A DNA stretch of 64,000 nucleotides. It comes from Dasypus novemcinctus. Its lineage: Eukaryota; Chordata; Mammalia; Cingulata; Dasypodidae. The translations under genes were made by a program, and so were the position numbers. Of this stretch, positions 46,016-56,795 are shown piece after piece (positions within the stretch are counted from its first letter, which is position 1; every line of letters starts with the position of its first letter). The stretch is from positions 6,124,038 through 6,188,037 of the forward strand of contig NC_080698.1 of assembly GCF_030445035.2 (NCBI RefSeq). The letters are read 5' to 3'. Below the pieces are notes generated by a model. It searched no databases and was not told the DNA's origin. It saw only the letters and a program-made list of their open reading frames with translations.

Positions 46016-46211
46016 TTTAATGTCACAGAAAATAGAATCACATAGTATGTGTTCTTTTGTATCTAGCTTCTTTAACTCAACGTTTTTTCCTCCAGCTTTT
46101 TATTATAAAAAATTTCAAACCTTCAGAAAAGTTTGAAAGAATAGTAAAATGAACATTCATATACTTTCCAACTAGACTCCACAACTGTTGATGTTTTGTC
46201 ATATTTGCTTT

Positions 46212-46274
46212 TTTTTTTTGTTATTTTTCTTTTTTTAAAATTTAATTCAATTAAAAAAATATATTACATTCAAA
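46212..46274 (-). mobile_element. Minimal L1 3' tail insertion with 13-bp target duplication
   Basis: TCATATTTGCTTT repeats perfectly at 46199-46211 and 46275-46287. Between them are only 63 bp: a T-rich tail and 'aaaaaaatatattacattcaaa', matching the last bases of the lineage-specific L1 3' end (compare 'ttaatgttacattcaaaaaa' at 3219). This is an extremely 5'-truncated insertion. Confidence 0.65.
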
Positions 46275-46544
46275 TCATATTTGCTTTATCACTCTCTTTA
46301 TGTATATAATATGTGTGCCCCCTGAATTAGTTGAGAGTAACTTGCAGGCATTGTGGCCCTTCACCCCTAAATATTTCAGCATTCCTGTCTGAAGAATTAG
46401 GACATTCTCTTACCTAACCACAATACCGTTTTGACATCTGAGGAAATTTAACAGCAATTCCACAGTATCGATGTTACTATTCAGTCCATATATGAATTCC
46501 CCCATTTGTCTCTTATGGCTGCTTTTAATCTAGACAAGTCCTGG

Positions 46545-47110
46545 TCTCGTTTTCTCTTGCTGCCATAACAGATGACCACAGTTTCCCTAGGTCAGAACTT
46601 GGGGCGGCTTGACAGGATCCTCTGCTCAGGGTCTTCCAAGTTCAAAATCAGGGTGTCGGCCGCGCTGAGTTCCTTCTGGTGCTTGAGGAAGAATCCCCTT
46701 CCAAGCTCACTCAGGCTCTTGGCCGAGTTGGGTTCTCTGCAGATGTAGGACTGGGGCCCTTTTGGCTTTTTGCCAGTTTTTGCACCTAGGAGCTTTCCCC
46801 ACTCCTTCTCAGGTTTTCCCACTTGGCTCCCTCCAGCAACGGTGAGACAAGGCCTCTTTAGGTTTTGATTCTCTCCCTTTTTTTTTCCCCATCACATTTT
46901 CTTGACTCCAGTCAGAAAAATTCTCTGTTTTTAAGGGCTCATGTGCTTACATTGGGCTCACCTGGATAATCCAGGATAATCTCCCTATTCCAAGGTCTGT
47001 AACCTTAATGACCTCTGCAAAGTCCTTTTTTTGCTGCATAAAATAACATTCACAGGTTCCTGGCATTCGGGTGTGGAATCTCTGGGATCCATTCTGTTTT
47101 ATAGACCCCA
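46545..47110 (-). repeat. Ancient LTR-like repeat (MLT type), antisense
   Basis: The order 'tctcgttttctcttgctgccataacagatgaccacag', 'aagttcaaaatcagggtgtcggcc', 'ttaagggctcatgtgcttacattgggctcacctggataatccaggataatctcc' and 'acctctgcaaagtcc' is that of a common mammalian LTR-like repeat in reverse. No retroviral genes are present. Family name uncertain. Confidence 0.45.
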
Positions 47111-47214
47111 AACCTTTTCTTGTTTTTTTTTTTTTGTTCTTTTTTGAAGAGCCTGGGGTAGTGGTTTTACAGAATGTCTCACAGTTTGGATTTGTCTGAT
47201 TGATCACTGTGCTG

Positions 47215-47745
47215 CCCAATCCCTGTGCTGCCCAACAAAGCACACCCAAACTTAGTGGCTTAAAACAACACCAACATTGATTTTGCTCATTGTTCTGCAA
47301 TCTGGGTAGTGTTTGGCAGGGATAGCTGGTGCAGCCGGAGTCAGGGCAGCTGGAAGGCTGGTGGGAATCTTCTGAAGGGCTTGCTGGCTCACAGGCCTTG
47401 TAGCTGGACGCTGACCAGCCGGGGCCCTTAGACTCGTGGCTCCGTCTCTGTGTGGCCTCTCCAGCCTGGCCACTTTGCTTCACATCTTACCTGATGGCTG
47501 AAGGCTCCAACGCTTGTGTCCCGAGAGCATGGCCACCGCTGAACCATCTTTTATGTCCCAGCCTTGGAGATTTTTCAGTCAGTTCCACCATAGTCACAGG
47601 CCTGTCACATGCCAGATTGGGGACATCATGGAGGGAGGAGGGCCAGTGGCACATTTTAACAAAAGCATGTGGGATGGGATACATATTGTCACAGCCATCT
47701 TTGGAAAATATAACCTGTTGCAATATCTTTAAGTTGTTCCGCTGT
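47215..47745 (-). repeat. Second ancient LTR-like repeat, antisense
   Basis: It restarts with 'gctgcccaacaaagcacacccaaacttagtggcttaaaacaacacc', then 'gctcattgttctgcaatctgggtagtgt', followed by GC-rich sequence and 'gtgggatgggatacatattgtcacagcc'. It is a separate copy of a repeat related to those at 46545 and 61875. Confidence 0.45.
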
Positions 47746-47830
47746 CCTCTCCCTGTATTACTATAAATGAGAAGTTACCTATAGGGCTTTATTAGAGGCA
47801 ATAATAAGTTGTCTCACTATGAGTGATGCT

Positions 47831-48112
47831 CTGCTGACCCATACAAGGAGTGCTCTGCCACGCAGGGGTGTCCCACGCGCAAGGAGTGCGCCCCGTAAGG
47901 AGAGCTGCCCAGCAAAAAAGAAAGTGCAGCCTGCCCAAGAATGGCACCGCCCACACGGAGAACTGACACAACAAGATGACGCAACAAAAAGAAACACAGA
48001 TTCCTGGTGCCGCTGATGAGGATAGAAGCAGACACAGAAGAACACACAGTGAATGGACACAGAGAGCAGATGACTGGGGGTGAGGGAGGGGGAAATAAAA
48101 ACAAAAACAAAA
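47831..48112 (+). mobile_element. 5'-truncated DAS SINE with target duplication
   Basis: ACTATGAGTGATGCT (47816-47830) and ACTATGAGTAGTGCT (48113-48127) flank it. The copy lacks the tRNA head and begins within the body ('acccatacaaggagtgctctgccacgcaggggtgtccc'). It ends in the 'gaacacacagtgaatggacacagagagcag' subtype tail and an (aaaac)n run. Truncation bounded by the duplication means it was truncated at insertion. Confidence 0.8.
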
Positions 48113-48539
48113 ACTATGAGTAGTGCTAAATTTGATCATTTGAATGACAATTGCTGTCTCTCTCTTGTAAAGGTACACTTTTCCTTTTACAATTTGTTAG
48201 TTATAACTTTGTTAGTGATACTTTGACGCTGTATGGATGTTTTGTTCCCCAATAAACTTTCAGCAGGGATTTAGGTCCTTGCTGATTATAATTATATAGG
48301 AGATTGCAAAATGGGTGATTGTTTACTTCTACCATTCCTTCTACATTTATTAGCTGGCATTCTTATGTAATGAAGGATTTCTACTTCTCTCATATCTCTA
48401 TAGATACATTGATTTTTATTTAATCAGTAGGTTGTAAACAGTTACAGACATTTTCTTCTTGATGCTCAAGATATCCAAATTTGGCCAGTGGGAGCCTTCA
48501 GCATTATGTTTTAGTATCCAGCCACATTATTGTGTGCAG

Positions 48540-50460
48540 CTGTAATTCATTCACTTCCAATGCTGTGCTGTAGCCTCTTGTACAAATAATGACTTATTTA
48601 TCCATTGCACTGTTGATGGGTATTTGGGTTATTTCCAGTTTTTTGCCCTTATCACAGTGCTGCTATGCATATTCTTATCTGCGGGTCCTTGTGTCAATAA
48701 GCACTTATTTCTGCCGGTAAATACCTAAAGGGTGAATTGCTGGGGCCCAGGGTAGATGCAGGCTCAGTCTCTGTAGATATTGCTGGTTTCCAAAGTGGTT
48801 GTACCAATTTACATTCCCACCCAGGAGTTTATCAGCCTTCCCTATGACCTATATCTTCCTAACAGTTGGTATTATCAAACTTTTGAAGTTTAGCCAATCT
48901 GGTAGGTGTCTCACTTATGATTTTACTTTGATTTTCTTCAATACTAATGGAATTGAGTACCTTTTTATATGTTTACTGGCTATTTGGATATTCTCTTGGG
49001 GAAGTGCTTTTTTCCTCCACTGGGTTGTCCTTTTCTTATTCATTTGCAAGAGTTCTTTATATATTATGGATAGGATCCCTTTGTCAGGTGTAAATGTCAA
49101 ATACAAATATCTATTTCCAGTCCATGCCTTGTCTTTTTAATATTTTAGGTAATTTTTGATGAACAGATATGTTTCTTTCAGTGTAATCAAATTTATTAAT
49201 CATTTCCTCTTTGGGTATTATTCCTTGTGTTCTGTTTATAAAATATTTCCCTATCCTAAGGCCATAAATTCTCCTGCATTATTTTCTAAAACTTCATTGT
49301 TTTGCCTTTCTCATTTGGGTCTACAATTCACTGAGAAATGTTTTTGTGTATGTGAATTATATGAGGTAGAGATCCAATTCCAGGTTTTCCACATGGATAC
49401 CAAATTGTCCTATCACCATTTTCTTGAAAAGATCAACCTTTTCCCAGTACTTTTCTTTTTCTTTTTTTAATTTTAAAAAAGATTTATTTATTTGTTTATT
49501 TGTTTGTTTCTCTCCCCTTCTCCCCCCCACCCCAGTTGTCTGTTCTCTGTGTCTGTTTGCTGCGTCTTCCTTGTCCGCTTCTGTTGTTGTCAGCAGCACG
49601 AGAGTCTGTGTTTCTTTTTGTTGCGTCATCTTGTTCTGTCAGCTCTCTGTGTGGGCAGCACCATTCCTGGGCAGGCTGCACTTTCTTTTGCCCTGGGCAG
49701 CTCTCCTTACGGGGTTCACTCCTTGCGTGTGGGGCACGGCAATCCTTGAGCACATCAGCACTGCACATGGGCCAGCTCCACACGGGTCAAGGAGGCCCGG
49801 GGTTTGAACTGCGGACCTCCCATGTGGTAGGCGGACGCCCTAACCACTGGGCCAAGTCCGCTTTCCTCCCAGTACTTTTCATTGCCACCTTTGTTATAAA
49901 TCAAAGGCTCATATTCTATTTCATTGGTATATTTGCACCAATACTATTCCATCTTAATTAGTGATATCCATGAAGAGCAATTTTGTTTTTTTTTCCCCAA
50001 GAGTAATTTCTTTAAAAAAATTCTTGTAATTTTAATTGATATCACTCTGAATGTATAGGCCGTTTAGGAAGTTTGGGCAAGAATTCTCATATTTATGATA
50101 TTAAATAGTTCAGTCTATGAACATAGAATAGCTCTTCAGTTATTCAGGAATCTTAAATTTTATTGTCATCTAAATTTTGTAATTTTCCCCATACAGGTCT
50201 TGTACATCTTTTATTAGATATATTTCTAGTATAGCATACTTCTAAGATTTGAATTTTTATCCATTACTTCCTATTATATTATATAGCAATATAAGATGTT
50301 TTATAGTGATTTCATATCTGGCAATCCTGCTTAACAGTTATTCATTCTAATATTTTTGTAGATTCTTGAAAATGTTATAAGTCTAAAATCATATTATGTG
50401 AGAATAACATCTTTCCCCCCCTCAATCCTTATACCTTTTATTTCTTTTTTTCTGCAAACT
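48540..50460 (-). mobile_element. Ancient L1M 3' part, antisense, split by a SINE
   Basis: Typical order: 'gttgatgggtatttgggttatttccag', 'aaagggtgaattgctgggg', 'ccaaagtggttgtaccaatttacattcccaccc', 'gagttctttatatattatggataggatccc', 'tttgtcaggtgtaaatg', 'ccaattccaggttttccacatgg', then after the SINE 'ctatttcattggtata' and 'tttaattgatatcactctgaatgtatag'. This is the complement of the L1 3' UTR and ORF2 end, heavily decayed. Confidence 0.65.
49456..49867 (-). mobile_element. DAS SINE with perfect 13-bp target duplication
   Basis: CCCAGTACTTTTC lies at 49443-49455 and 49868-49880. The T-rich tail, body and complete tRNA-head complement ('ggggtttgaactgcggacctcccatgtggtaggcggacgccctaaccactgggccaagtccgc') are all present. 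The body has a deletion of about 35-40 bp relative to 52728, around the 'ggggcacggcaatccttgag' segment. It is inserted into the L1M relic. Confidence 0.88.
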
Positions 50461-50993
50461 TATTTAACTGGCATAGTCCTTGGTCCATTTGCCCATTTCC
50501 CTTGCATTTTCCAAGGACTTAGCAGAAGAAAAGTTTTATGCTTTTCTAGGTTCACTTGAAATCTGTTTCTGGTAAAAATCCTCAAATAAAAGATAAAACA
50601 CTTAAGGTTAACTTAAAAAGGTTTTTTCAAAAGGCAATTCAGAGCTGTTAGATGCCGTGTATAATGCTGATCCTGGAATGGCTCATTCTTCAGAGTGATT
50701 AGCTATCAGGCACCCCTTAAATGAGTTTCCTGTATAAAAAAGAACTGCAGAACCCAATTGTGAAACTCCAGAGGGAATTCCATCCCCAAAACTTTCCCTC
50801 TGATAGAGAAAACACCTCATTAAAAGTGCTCGTTGTCCTTGTGTGGTGTGACTGTCACCCTTTTGCCTGCTCCTCCTCCCTGCTGTATGATTTACTAATG
50901 CCACCACAGGATGTTTGTCAATTTAGAAACTTAAAGCAACAACCAATTTGTTTGATAAACCTATTTGTTTCTGAAAAGTGTTTCCATGAGCCC

Positions 50994-51451
50994 TGTTTTA
51001 GTTTCCTAGGCTGTTGAAAGCAGAGACCACAAAATGTGTTGGTTTAAACAGTGGGAATTTATCGGTTACTGTTTGCGGCTGTGAAAATATCCAAATCAAG
51101 GCATTGTCAAGGCGAAGCTTTCTTCCGAGGACGATCTGCCAGCGATCCTCGGCCCCTCTGCCACATGGCAGGGCACATGCCAGCGTCCGCTGGTCTCTCC
51201 CTCCCTTCTGCATTTCACTGCTTTCAGCTTCTTGCTTCTGTGGCTGGCTTGCTCTCTGTCTTCTCTCTCTGATTCCTTCTGTTTATAAAGGACTCCAGTA
51301 AGAGGATCAAGACCCAGCCTGATTGAGCGGGGCCACACCTCAACTAAAGAAGCCTCATCAAAAGGTCCTACTTAGAGTGGGTTCACACCCGCAGGGATGG
51401 ATTAGCTTTAACATGTTTTTCTGGGGTGACGTACAGCTTCAAACCACCACA
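50994..51451 (-). mobile_element. MaLR-like solo LTR, xenarthran type, 458 bp
   Basis: On the minus strand it starts TGTGGTGGTTTGAAGCTG and ends in 'ggaaactaaaaca', giving TG...CA termini. Flanking 5-mers AGCCC (50989-50993) and AACCC (51452-51456) differ by one transition, consistent with a 5-bp duplication. Its 3' half has 'gataaattcccactgtttaaacc' in the place of the MaLR polyadenylation region. There is no internal gag or pol sequence. Confidence 0.65.
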
Positions 51452-51769
51452 AACCCCAAGGAGATGACAAGGGAATTTAATTTGGGGAATTAAAAACTCA
51501 GAATACCAGCAAAATACTTCAGATTGCAGCTTTCAGAAATGGTGAAGCAGGCTGATCTGTTAAAGACAAGGATAAAGCATCCTGGGGACTTTAGGTGACC
51601 TCTGGGCACAGGCCTGTCATTTATTCAATTTGAAAATAAGTTACCAAAGCAAGTTTCCTTCATATCTATGTAAACTTCAAGATTTATTTCATTACTAAGC
51701 AACACTGTAGCCGATACATGGAACACTGAGCCAGGCACTGAAGGGGGAGGAAAAAAAGATGTTCGCTGG

Positions 51770-54150
51770 CCTCTGACCGACGAGGGGAGGTGAAGAGTGT
51801 CACGGAAGGGTGCTGTGTGGGAAGATGGAAGTGGGCGGTGGGTGAGGAGGCGGAGGGCAGGCCAGCCGGCAGGCCTGGGCCAGCAGAGCCCTCCTTCCCT
51901 GAGGAGGTGGCCGTGGGGTGGGGTTTGAGGGATGGGGCAGTTTCTGAGCCAGGGACAGAGAGGGGTGAAGAAGCCGGGGTCAGCAGAGGCAGGAGACAGG
52001 CGGGCTGAGCCGTCTCCGGGGAGAAGCGAGCGAGGCGGCCCCAGGAAACGGGAGAGCAAAGCTGGGAGCCACAGGAGCTGGGCCACCCTTCCACCAAACT
52101 GAGGGCCCGACGGAGTGGCGCCTCCGAGGTGCCTGGTCGTCAGCCCGCTCCCGGTCCCCACAGGCTCTGGGGAGACATCGACGCCCACAGAGAAGGGGCA
52201 GGGTGCGGGCAGCATCACTAGTGGGCAGCCCCTGTGCCCAGTGGGTCTCAGTCCACTGACCAGCTCTCGGAACTGTTCTGCTCGCTGCACACCCCTCGTG
52301 CGTGTGTGTGAGTGTGTGTGCCGTAATGGAGGGACCCAGCTTCCTCCTCCCCAGGGCCGGATCTGCCAGGGGGTAGGGGCGGGGGTGGGGAAGGGGGGCG
52401 AGCCAGGGACGTGCACATGTCCCCTTCAAGCGGACTGGCTCCAGGCTGCGGGTGCTCGGGACAGTGGGCAGGACTATCTCCCTTCCACCTGGGGACTGGG
52501 GAGACCTCGCAGGCCCACGCGCCTGCTTCTGAGCCCCGATGTGTTTGCGGGTCCCAGGAGAGGCTGCAGGCGGCCCTCAGACCATCCCCTGCAACAGTGG
52601 GCAAGAAGGTGGGGGTAAAGTGGGGGAGTCTACAGCCAGAGCACGGGGCCTGGGTGGTGTCCCTTAGGGAGAGCAGCGAGCCTCCCTCAGTGTTCTTTGC
52701 AGCCAGGTAGTCGGAAAGAACTGCCTGTTGGGAAGTGGACTTGGCCCAGTGGTTAGGGCGTCCGTCTACCACATGGGAGGTCCGCGGTTCAAGCCCCGGG
52801 CCTCCTTGACCCGTGTGGAGCTGGCCCATGCACAGGGCTGATGCGTGCAAGGAGTGCCGTGCCACGCAGGGTGTCCCCCGCGTAGGGGAGCCCCACGCGT
52901 GAGGAGTGCGTCCCGTAAGGAGAGCCGCCCAGCGCAAAAGAAAGTGCAGCCTGCCCAGGAGTGACGCTGCACACACGGAGAGCTGACACAACAAGGTGAC
53001 GCAGCGAAAAGAAACAGATTCCCGGTGCCGCTGATAAGGATAGAAGTGGGCACAGAAGAACACACAGCAAATGGACACAGAGCAGACAATGGGGCGGGGG
53101 AGAAATAAATAAAAAAAATAAATCTGAAAAAAAATGGAAGAACCGCCTGGCAGTGTCTGGGAGGTGAACTGGAGCGGGGGCGTTAGCTGGGAGCAGGCAG
53201 GAGACGAGAGGCTGCGGTCCCAGAGCCAGGCCGAGGGCCTGCTCTAAGGAAGTGAGGGCACGGTGAGCGTGAAGCGGAGGGGAGCCGGTGGAGCGGTGGA
53301 AGCCGGCTGCCTGCCGGAGGGAGCTGCCGCTCGTGGACGTGGACTTGAACGTTTGGCTTTGGGGCTTACTGGAGTTGAGGTGACCGTGGGCAGTTCCAGA
53401 GCGTCCCGTGAAGGGCCCGAAGGCTGCGCCTGGAGCCCCGGTGAGAGAGGAGAGTGCCGGGGTGGGAGCGCTGGGTGCTGGTCCCCGGGTCCTGCGTGCA
53501 GTCAGCCACACCCAGACTCCAGCAGCGGCTTGTCCTGGGCTCCCGCGGCGTGGGCTTGGCCGACAGGGCTCCCCTGGCTGCGGCTTGTCATTCGCCCGGG
53601 CAGCGCCTGGGCGTCTGGAGGCGCTCCTGGCTGGACAGATGCCACCCTCCACAGCGCCTGGGGCGGGTCAGCGCGGGCCAGCCGGGCCCTCAGCTCTCGG
53701 CCTCCACGGGACCCGGGCTTGTCCCTGTGTGTGGCAGGGTCCTGAGGGGGACACCCCCGGAGCCCGGGAGAAGCTGCAGGGCGGAAGGAGACTCAGACCC
53801 CCTCCTGATGGGAGGCGCAGCGGGCGCAGGTGGGGGAGGTCTTGGTGGCTATCTTTGGAGACTATCGTGAAGAAGGAGCGAATTTGCCAGGGGAGGGAGG
53901 AGAGCGGAGGGCTAGCCGAGGAGAGCGGAGGGCTAGCAGGTCCTGGCGGGGGTCAGAGGTGGAGGTAGCTGAGAGAAGGCCTCGAGGGTGGGGCGGGCAT
54001 TGCACCCGTAGGTGCCTCCGAAAGCGGCGAGGGAGTTTCCACGAGGAGGGATTCGGGGTATGCGCTGGGAACAGCAGGTGAAGGGACCTGAAAACAGGCC
54101 CAGGGTGCGAAAGCCGAACCTGGCGCAGAGAGGAAAGGCCTGCTTTTGAA
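51770..54150. other. GC-rich intronic block with elevated CpG
   Basis: Apart from the SINE (52728-53137), this interval is strongly GC-rich with many CpGs ('gagaagcgagcgaggcggcc', 'cttgtcattcgcccgggcagcgcctgggcgtc'). Several long open frames on both strands cross it, including one of 160 and one of 186 codons on the + strand (53263-53745, 53408-53968), but they look compositional: low-complexity G/A/R/P, no recognisable domain. A 21-bp unit is duplicated at 53898-53939, and a (TG)n-like run lies at 52299-52320. Confidence 0.5.
52728..53137 (+). mobile_element. Full-length DAS SINE, sense, young
   Basis: A box TGGCCCAGTGG at 52742-52752 and B box GGTTCAAGCC at 52786-52795 form the tRNA-like head, as in a tRNA-Ala-derived SINE. 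The GC-rich body retains most CpGs ('cgtaaggagagccgcccagcgc'), so the copy is young. It ends with an (aaat)n tail. Flanks AAGAACTGCCTG (52716-52727) and AAGAACCGCCTG (53138-53149) are a 12-bp target duplication with one change. Its 3' half is the 'gataaggatagaagtgggcac' subtype. Confidence 0.88.
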
Positions 54151-54469
54151 ATCTGTCCCAAGGCACGATAGGTTTTCCAAGCGCAGCAGCAACTCAGCGT
54201 TGCCCCAGCCAACTGGACGCTGCGGTTTAAGGCGCTCCAGTGAGGCCTTCCCTTCTCTTCCTCCCTTACATTCCCGCCCCCACCCCCACCCCCAGTCTTC
54301 CCTGGCTGTGGGTGTGTGCTGACTGGTTTTTACTCCCTCTCTCCTTCTGTAGAAGTTGTCATCTGTGTGTTCGACTTGACTAGCTGACGGGGCTGTAGGG
54401 CAGCTGTGCGAAGGCTTTTCCTTCGGTTCCTTGTGTTTCCCTTCCAGCAGTCACCTGCCCAGAAGACCT

Positions 54470-54600
54470 GAGCTCTGGCCCAGCTCTGCCCCTCGCTTAG
54501 CTGTGCCAGGGTGAGCAGGCCGCAGTGCTTCCCCGAGCCTCAATTTCCTCATCTGTAAAAGGAGGTGGAGGGACCAAGTCGCTGGTACTCGAGTGTTCCT
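54470..54600 (+). repeat. MIR relic
   Basis: 'tctggcccagctctgcccctcgcttagctgtgccagggtgagcaggccgcagtgcttccccgagcctcaatttcctcatctgtaaaagg' is a clear MIR core. Confidence 0.6.
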
Positions 54601-55167
54601 CCGCCCGAGACGCTGAAGCACAGCGACGCACAGCGTGCCCTCCCGGCAGAAGGGCGGCTCACCGAGGCGCTGAGCCTCCGGGCAGCGAGAGTGCTGGGGC
54701 GCGAGCATGGGGAGCTTTTTATAGTTTTCGTTTTGAAGTAATTATAGATTCACAGCAAGTTTGAAAGATAGGGGGTCCTGTGTACCCTTCCCTCGGTTTC
54801 CAGCAGTGGTTGAGCATCCGTAGGTCCTGCAGTATCAACACCAGGGCTTCGACACTGGTGCTGTGTGTGTTCATCACGTGCAGACTCACAACCGCCGGCA
54901 CAGTCCAAGTACAGAACTATTCGGTCACCTTGTGCTGCCCCTTTATATTCACCCGTGCGCTCCGTCATCTACCCCCACCCCTGGCACCTTCCCTAGCCCC
55001 TGTCAACCAATAGTCTGTTTCCCGTCTCTATAATTTTGTCACTTTGAGAATGCCGTATAAATGGAACTGAACAGTATGTGACCTTTGAAGATTGGCTCTT
55101 TTTTTTTTCTTTTAGCATAATTCCCTAGGGATACATCCAACTTGTTGCAGGCATCAACAGGTTGCTC

Positions 55168-55670
55168 CTTTTTTCCTCCCTCCCCCTCCCGCTCCTCCTG
55201 CTCTGCAGTTTTTGCTGTCTGTGTCCATTTGCTGTATGATCTTCTGTATCTGTTCCTCTTTTTATCTTCTCTTTTCATTTTTCTTCTCTAAGATTCACTG
55301 GGATTTGATCCTGGGTACCTTTGATGTGGAGAGAGGTTCCCTGTCAATTCCTCAGTTCCTGGTCTCTGCTGTGCTTCACCTTGACTCTCCCCTTCATCTC
55401 TCTGTTGTTGCGTCATCATCTTGCTGCGTGGCTCCCTTGCGCGGGCACTGGCTCACCACATGGGCACGTGGCTCACTGCGTGGGCACTCACATGGACACT
55501 TGGCTTGCCTCACAGACACTCGGCTTGCCATGCAGGCACTGGCTCACCACGTAGGCGTGCTTTCTTTCTTTATTTTTTATTTCTTTTTTAACCAGGAGAC
55601 CCCAGAGATCGAACTAGTGTCCTCCCATATGGTAGGTGGAAGCCCTATTACTTGAGCCACATCCGCTCCC
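55168..55670 (-). mobile_element. Xenarthran SINE, variant body with expanded internal repeats
   Basis: Same subfamily as 37215-37634 ('ctcagttcctggtctctgctgtgcttcaccttgactctccccttcatc'), ending in the head complement 'cctcccatatggtaggtggaagccctattacttgagccacatccgctccc'. Between about 55440 and 55560 it has four to five degenerate copies of a 'ggcactggctcaccacgtg' module that the 37215 copy has about once. Flanks 'gttgctcctttttt' and 'gtttgctcttttta' suggest a decayed target duplication. Confidence 0.7.
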
Positions 55671-56034
55671 AGTTTGCTCTTTTTATTGGTGAGTAGTGCT
55701 CTGTGATATGGGCTGCTGAGTAGTATTCCAGTGATGAAACAGTAAGGACATTTTGGTTGTTTACAGTTTTGGATTTTTAGGAAAAAGCTATGAATAATTG
55801 TGTACAGATTTTTTTGGTGGATATAACTTTTCATTTTTTATTGAATACCTAGGAGTGTAATTGCTGGGTCATTCGGTAAGTGTATGTTTAGTTTTTTGAG
55901 AAAAAAACAAACATTTTTACAGAGTGGCTGTACTATTTTATACTTCCACCAGCAATGTATGAAAGATCCAGTTTCTGCGCATCCTCACTAGCATTTAGTG
56001 TATCATTACTATTTTTTTTACTTGTTATTTTATT

Positions 56035-56795
56035 TTTTCTTTATTTTTAAAGAAACTTTAGAGTATATAAATGTTACATAAAAAATATAGGGGATTCCCA
56101 TCTAGCCTCCCACACTTTTCCCCATTAGCAATGTCTTTCATTAGTGTGGTGTATTTGTTACAATTGATGAGCACATATTGAAGCGTTGCTACTAACCATG
56201 GTCTATAGTTTTACATTATGACTTCCATTTTGCTCCACACAATTTTATAGGTTTTGACAAAACGTATAATGGCCTGTATCCGTCATTGCAATATCATGAG
56301 GACAATTCCAGTGTCCCAAAAATGTCCCATGTTACTCCTGTTCTTCCCTCTCCCTCCCCTCAAGACTTCTGGTGACCACCGCCTTTATAGCAATGTCACA
56401 AGTTCTTCCATTGCTAGAATAGTAATAAGTTTAGTCCATAGTTGCATCCCCCTTCTGTCTGTTCATTCCTCAATCTTCTGGATTTGGGGATAGTGATGCC
56501 CACTCTGCTTCTGGTTGAGAGGGGGCTTAGAGCCTATGGGCAGATGAATGGAACAGCCTTGATTGCAGTCGTAGAGTCTTTGATTTTTTGGGATGAGTGT
56601 TGTCCATCATCGTTCTTTTGTTCGTTGTCCTGGGTGAGTCTGATGACCTGGAGAGGAGGTGTTGTCTGCAGCTCTGCTGAGGTTCAGGGCTCAGCCGGCA
56701 CATGAACAGCTGGAAGAGTTAAGCCTCTGGGACAGATATTCAATGGGTAATTACAGGTTCAAATCAAAGCGGCAGGCGAACCATGTGACTTTTTA
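56035..56795 (-). mobile_element. Lineage-specific L1-type 3' end, about 0.76 kb
   Basis: It starts like the 44470 copy ('aaagaaactttagagtatataaatgttacataaaaaatataggggattcccat') and follows it through 'ttcattagtgtggtgtatttgttacaattg' and 'ggacaattccagtgtcccaaaaatgtccc' to 'ggcaggcgaaccatgtgac'. There it stops, earlier than the other two long copies. It is inserted into the L1M relic. Confidence 0.65.

Larger units (their letters stand above)
43430..46200 (-). mobile_element. Ancient L1M 3' relic, antisense, split by LTR and L1 insertions
   Basis: The left part (43430-43550, 'gtgtaatcgccacctgggttaagaaatggcacc...caagtaaccactcttctgac') and right part (46016-46200, 'atgtcacagaaaatagaatcacatagtatgtgttcttttgtatctagcttctttaactcaac') read on consecutively in L1M tails. 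Between them are an LTR (43551-44429) and a long lineage-specific L1 3' end (44470-46015). Order of events: old L1, then the two younger insertions. Confidence 0.55.

Noticed and set aside
51625-52416. 263-codon minus-strand open frame
   Set aside because: P/L/S-rich with no domain, and a GC-rich region on both strands is open; no evidence of a gene.
52742-52795. Possible functional tRNA gene (A and B boxes)
   Set aside because: The boxes belong to SINE heads: they continue into the SINE body and A-tail with target duplications, and the acceptor stem does not pair properly.
52248-53078. 276-codon minus-strand open frame
   Set aside because: About half of it is a SINE read backwards; the rest is GC-rich intron.
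52789-53652. 287-codon minus-strand open frame
   Set aside because: It crosses the same SINE; the CpG-rich composition explains the lack of stops.
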